Part shown: positions 59,798 through 64,000 of the stretch, in pieces
Layout of the letters: the number at the start of each line of letters is the position of its first letter
Numbering within the stretch: the stretch's first letter is position 1
Assembly: GCA_907164885.2 (NCBI GenBank)
Contig: OU015490.1
Coordinates: 222,822,054-222,886,053 of the forward strand
Length of the DNA stretch: 64,000 bases
Origin: Dolomedes plantarius
Lineage: Eukaryota > Arthropoda > Arachnida > Araneae > Dolomedidae
Direction: 5' to 3'
Position numbers and translations under genes: made by a program
Notes under the pieces: model-generated
What the model saw: only the letters and a program-made list of their open reading frames with translations
What the model was told of the DNA's origin: nothing
Database searches by the model: none

Positions 59798-62484
59798 CGA
59801 GAGAGTGGGAGACAGAGAAACATGCTTAAATATATTTAGAAACTCTTGCCGGAAAAGTCGACTAACGAATGCCGTAAAAGAGTAACTGTTTCCCCGCAGA
59901 TTCTATCAGAATTGTCCGTACATCAGGAGCTCATTTCTTATGACTTCTCCTCCCAAAGTATGAGGCCAAAGTATTCGCCATTCCCAGTGAGAAGAAACCT
60001 TTCTAGAAAAATAAACGAATAGCCAATAACAACAGAAGAACAGCCAGAAGAGTTTTAAACTATCAATTTTACTCATTTTTTTTGTTTTTTACTATTTAAA
60101 TTAATTTTTAAAATTTTAATTACTTTACTTTGTACTATTTTACTACCTTAAATTTGTCAAAATAAAGTTTTTTTTAAAAATGTGCTTTCTATATATGGAA
60201 AACTTAGTTCATTTTGAAAAGGGGCTATCTTCTGTAGAGGAAAAACTTTTCTGCCACCCCCCCGTTTAAAAAATATTAGAAAATTATATTTTTACATATG
60301 GACTGATGCCTTATAAATATAATAAACACTAAATTTAGTCTGACTAATACTGCATGAAAGCGAAATAGTTTTTTTGCTTCACATGAAAAATTTTAAAAAA
60401 TAAAGAAGACCCTTTTTCAAAATGACAGATTCAATGGAATACGACGTTTCAACCACGAGTTATGAATTAAGAAGTTACTGATTTCATTATATTTTATTGT
60501 TATACGTTTAAATTAACGGTTAAGTATAACATCAAAGCTGCCTGGACTTTGGGTTGATTTTACCAACATTTTTTTCATTGTACTTTTCCAAGTCCTTATT
60601 TGTTTGCTTTACTATCTTATAAGGAAGATCATTGGTAAATTGCGCCTGTGTGATGGTTTTTATTTCAAGTACGATTCAAAATTGTGGTTAAACGATAAAG
60701 AACGAAAAGTTAAAAGGAAATGTTTTAAGGGAAAAGTTTCAGGGAAAAGTTTTGTTTAAATTTTGGATTCGACTGAATTCACTTTAAAGAATTCTTCAAA
60801 CTTCAAAACAAAATGCTTATTTTTTCCCTTTATGATAGAATATCGAGTTTTTACTTGTCATGTTTTCTTTCCTTTATAATATCTTTGCATCCGATCAGAC
60901 CAGTAATTATGGTTACTAAACACTATTCTCGAGGAATAAATGGTGTTTCACTAATAAGTTGGTTGGTATGTTGGTTTGGAGCGCCATGGTCTTCTTTGGC
61001 AACATAATGGCTATACTGAACGGGACCAACACACAAAATTAATTTTGAACGGCTACAATCATGCTAAATTCAAACTTGTACCAGTAAGACTACTCTTAAA
61101 TTATCAGCAAAGTATTGGTATGGATTTACCATACTATACCATTAATTTTATGTATTTTTTTTACATTTTTTATACCGTTTATATTAAGTTTTTGTTTCAG
61201 TGTACTGTTTAAATTGGTTCTACTTCTTATTTTACTCTACCAAAAGAGAAATCTGTGATAAATTGCCAGTGAGAAAGAGTCCTTTTCAAAGTGGAGCATA
61301 TATTTGCAGTTAAGCAATAATCGCCTTTGTCTTCCCTATCGAAGTTTGCTGTGTGCGTAGTATTGAATTTTTACTGGACAAAACATTTCGTCTTAATTTC
61401 TCCTTCGATAAAAGCTCATAATTAAGACTAGAAAAGTTTTTTATATGTTTTTACTGTGCTTATTTTGTGTTAAGATTCTCTCTTCACCTTAAAATTAAAT
61501 ATAGAGGGTTTTGCTTGTCGCTTCATCTTTCCTTTATAATTATTAAGGGGTGTCACAGGACCTTGAAGCTAGACAAAATGACTATAAATATGGTCTAATT
61601 CTAACCACAAAAACTCAAATAATATTAGAAAAAGAAATTTTCTTTATACATAAAGCATATATCTTTCAATATGTCATATATAAAAATGGAAATGATAGAT
61701 CTATAAATAATTCTCAAATTAGCTGTTTAGAATTTTATATGATTAATTGGTAATTTTGAGTTTGTGTGCAGCATTACTTTTGATCTAACGATAGTAAACT
61801 GATAAAACTACCCTAGTATGTATATTTCATGGTACTCCAGGTAAAACCAGAAAAGTGTGCAATTTTGGAATACTTTTTTTATGTGGGAAAATTATGTAAA
61901 TAATTGTGATAATTTTTGGTGCTTTCCAATTTTATGCTCAATTTTTTTTATTTAAATAATATTATTAGAATTTATTATTAGAATTTATTTTTCCGATACA
62001 GGTAAATGTATTAAAAGTGTATTCTGACCATTGATTATTTTCTGTAAGCATACAAAATATCTCAATTTTATGATGCGCGCAGCACTTTATGATTTTTAAT
62101 CACCAGTTAATCATATAAAATTTAAAAGGACCTGATCTAGAATTGCAGATCTATTCTATAATTCTGATCTTATTGAATCTTAAAGATATATGATCTAAAA
62201 AATTTTAAATTGAACTGGAATTTTTTCTAGCCTTATATACGATCTTTGCAATTCCGACAACATGGACAGTAAGTAAACCATGCCCTACTTTGCCTTAACT
62301 AGGCGTTCTCCATACGGACGCTATTAGGAGGCACGTGATCGCATGATAACTTTATCTCAGATGCTTTTCTTGTTTATGTATTTTCTATATTTTGTTCTCC
62401 GTTGCAGTTTTGTCTATTTCCCTTCTTTTCTGTATACCCAAGGACTCCGTCCACAGATTTCTGCAATAGAAATTTTAAAAAAAT
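59301..62484. other. Long spacer, no gene supported
   Basis: AT-rich with small frames of no recognisable type. Contains TTTAATTTGAATATTTT at 59467, shared with 52233, and a GATA microsatellite at 59764-59797. Confidence 0.45.
59764..59797. repeat. GATA microsatellite
   Basis: About eight GATA units. Confidence 0.95.
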
Positions 62485-62566
62485 CAGGTAGTCTCTTCTA
62501 ACGAAACTACCGCGGGTTATTAACGTAGCATTACTTATAGTTTCCTACCTCTTTCGTATGTATATA
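62485..62566 (+). repeat. Dispersed repeat 'TTAACG' family, copy E (left module only)
   Basis: CAGGTAGTCTCTTCTAACG, CTACCGCGGGTTATTAACG, then the microsatellite start, where a Tc1 end begins. Confidence 0.8.
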
Positions 62567-63012
62567 CAGGTGGTTATCAAAATAATGGAAACACTAAGAA
62601 ACACCATGAAAACCTTTATTAAAGTAGCGCAGGATCACCTTTGTCATGTAATACCACCAGATTCACCTTGGAATTGGATTATACAAGTCATGAATAGTGA
62701 TTAAAAATTTATTGTACCATTTTTTTCAGGGAAAATTTATGAAAGTACCTGTAGAGATGCTGTGGTGGATATCGATACCTGGCTCTATCCGCTCGTACAG
62801 ATCACAGTGGTTGGATGATATCTAGTCGGGGAGGATTGTACAGGGCAAGATAAGATATTTGTCTTCTTTTTCATGCTCTTCAAACCAATACTTGACAAAT
62901 TTCGCGGTATGTATAGGGGGATTATCATCCCGGAGAACGCTATCTCCTATAAGAAACAATGTTTGCACCATAGGATGGACTAGTGAGCTAAAATTTCGAC
63001 CCTCAAGTCCAC
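62567..63012 (-). mobile_element. Tc1-like element remnant, family D
   Basis: CAGGTGGTTATCAAAATAAT follows TA, the look of a Tc1 terminus. The interior (minus, about 62960-62760) reads DDNPPIHTAKFVKYWFEEHE with the second Asp and then LPCTILPD, where 'SPDLNIIEHLW' is expected. The other end is lost beyond a second insertion. Confidence 0.6.
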
Positions 63013-63016
63013 TTAA

Positions 63017-63732
63017 GGGGATGGTGGACTTTCAAATTACCAAAAATCGAGCAAAAATTGGAATTTTTTTTGGGGGTGTATTAATATTTTAAAAACATGT
63101 AAATATTGGAATGAAATGCATTTAAAATGTGTAGTGAAAAGAAAAATGAAAAATTGGTGGCTTTAGAGTAGTAAGTATTAAAGGTAGATAAAAAATTATC
63201 TTTTAAATGACTTTTTCTCAAAATGAGAAATTTCCAGATTTGCAAGTCTTTAAAATGCTCCTCGCGTCATAATTTTTGACGAAATTTTATGAAATTTATA
63301 ATAAAGATTCCTGTAATACATAAAAATAAAGTTATGTATCCATTTTAGGATTCGAGGTCATTTAGGCTATAAAAGTTTAACTTTAGTGTAGAAAAGTACA
63401 AAAATTTCGCGAAAATTCAGAGTACAAGCATAAAAATATTTTCTAAAAATTAACTATTCAACGAAAGTACAAAAAAATACATAACTTTGTTCAGAATGTA
63501 TTTATAAGCAATATAAATGCAAAATTAAGGGGAAAAGTTTAAAATTGAGTCGCAAGGAGCATTTTAAAGAAGGGTAATTTAATTTAAATTTTTTAATTAT
63601 AAAATATTTTTTTAAAATTATTTATAAAATTTTATGTGTTTAATATTATTATACTTTAATGAATAGATATACAAAATTTCATATCTCTGTGGTAAAAGTT
63701 TCAAAAATCGTTTTGAAAGGTCCACCATCCCC
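63017..63732. mobile_element. TTAA-flanked foldback MITE, piggyBac-like
   Basis: TTAA (63013-63016), GGGGATGGTGGAC, ... GTCCACCATCCCC, TTAA (63733-63736). TTAA duplication is the piggyBac hallmark. A second inner inverted pair (TTTAAAATGCTCCT / AGGAGCATTTTAAAG) lies around 63250 and 63560. No coding sequence. Confidence 0.8.
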
Positions 63733-63736
63733 TTAA

Positions 63737-64000
63737 AGTATATCCTTTTAAGTCGTGCTGGAGATGGGGACCTACAGCCTCCCCGATCCCGATTCTCTCT
63801 CTCTCTTTTTTCCTCTTCCAAACTCCTTCTATATATTTTATTTTAATCCCTTTTCACACCCATGACTCCACCTTCTCATAAACTTCAAACAGCCAATCCG
63901 GACACCGTAAACTTTTCATTCGCTGTACTCCCTTCACACTTTCTCATTGGCTTCTGAACTTAAACCTCACGCCCTCACTGCTTGCCCATTTCAGACCACC
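63737..64000. other. Spacer, nothing recognised
   Basis: CT-rich stretch and AT-rich DNA without a supported feature. Confidence 0.5.

Overview
The window is AT-rich eukaryotic DNA, consistent with an arthropod. The mix of Tc1/mariner, pogo, Helitron, piggyBac-like and copia elements, tRNA-derived SINEs and long TA microsatellites would suit a large arachnid genome. That placement is inference: no host gene or marker RNA is visible. Every protein segment I could recognise derives from a transposable element (TE), and nearly all are broken.

Layout. 1-5.9 kb: AT-rich spacer with a foldback element, a tRNA-derived repeat and a mariner remnant. 5.9-12.3 kb: a complete Ty1/copia retrotransposon with two 694-bp LTRs that read as identical, a 5-bp target duplication, and gag, protease, integrase, RT and RNase H interrupted at three points, one of them an in-frame UGA in the known leaky context UGA-CUA-G. 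13.8-25.4 kb: a string of DNA transposons (Helitron 3' end, mariner-type, Tc1, a 3-kb pogo element, a foldback MITE, a short Helitron, a second mariner). 25.6-31.9 kb: several copies of an unclassified dispersed repeat built around a microsatellite; one copy carries a nested Ginger/KRBA2-like remnant. 32.7-41.1 kb: a minisatellite, a mariner tail, a Tc1, a SINE, a 200-bp satellite, a solo LTR, and a MITE with two nested Tc1 elements. 42.2-43.6 kb: a 24-bp minisatellite split by a Tigger-like transposon. 44.6-52.1 kb: local duplications and foldback repeats. 52.3-55.6 kb: a non-autonomous Helitron with internal tandem repeats. 57.2-64 kb: more dispersed repeats, a piggyBac-like transposase fragment, a decayed Tc1 and a TTAA-flanked MITE.

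There is no operon or host pathway. The window is a nested graveyard of mobile elements, and the copia element is the only one that looks recent. Positions of element ends were read by eye; protein family calls rest on motifs, not on searches.
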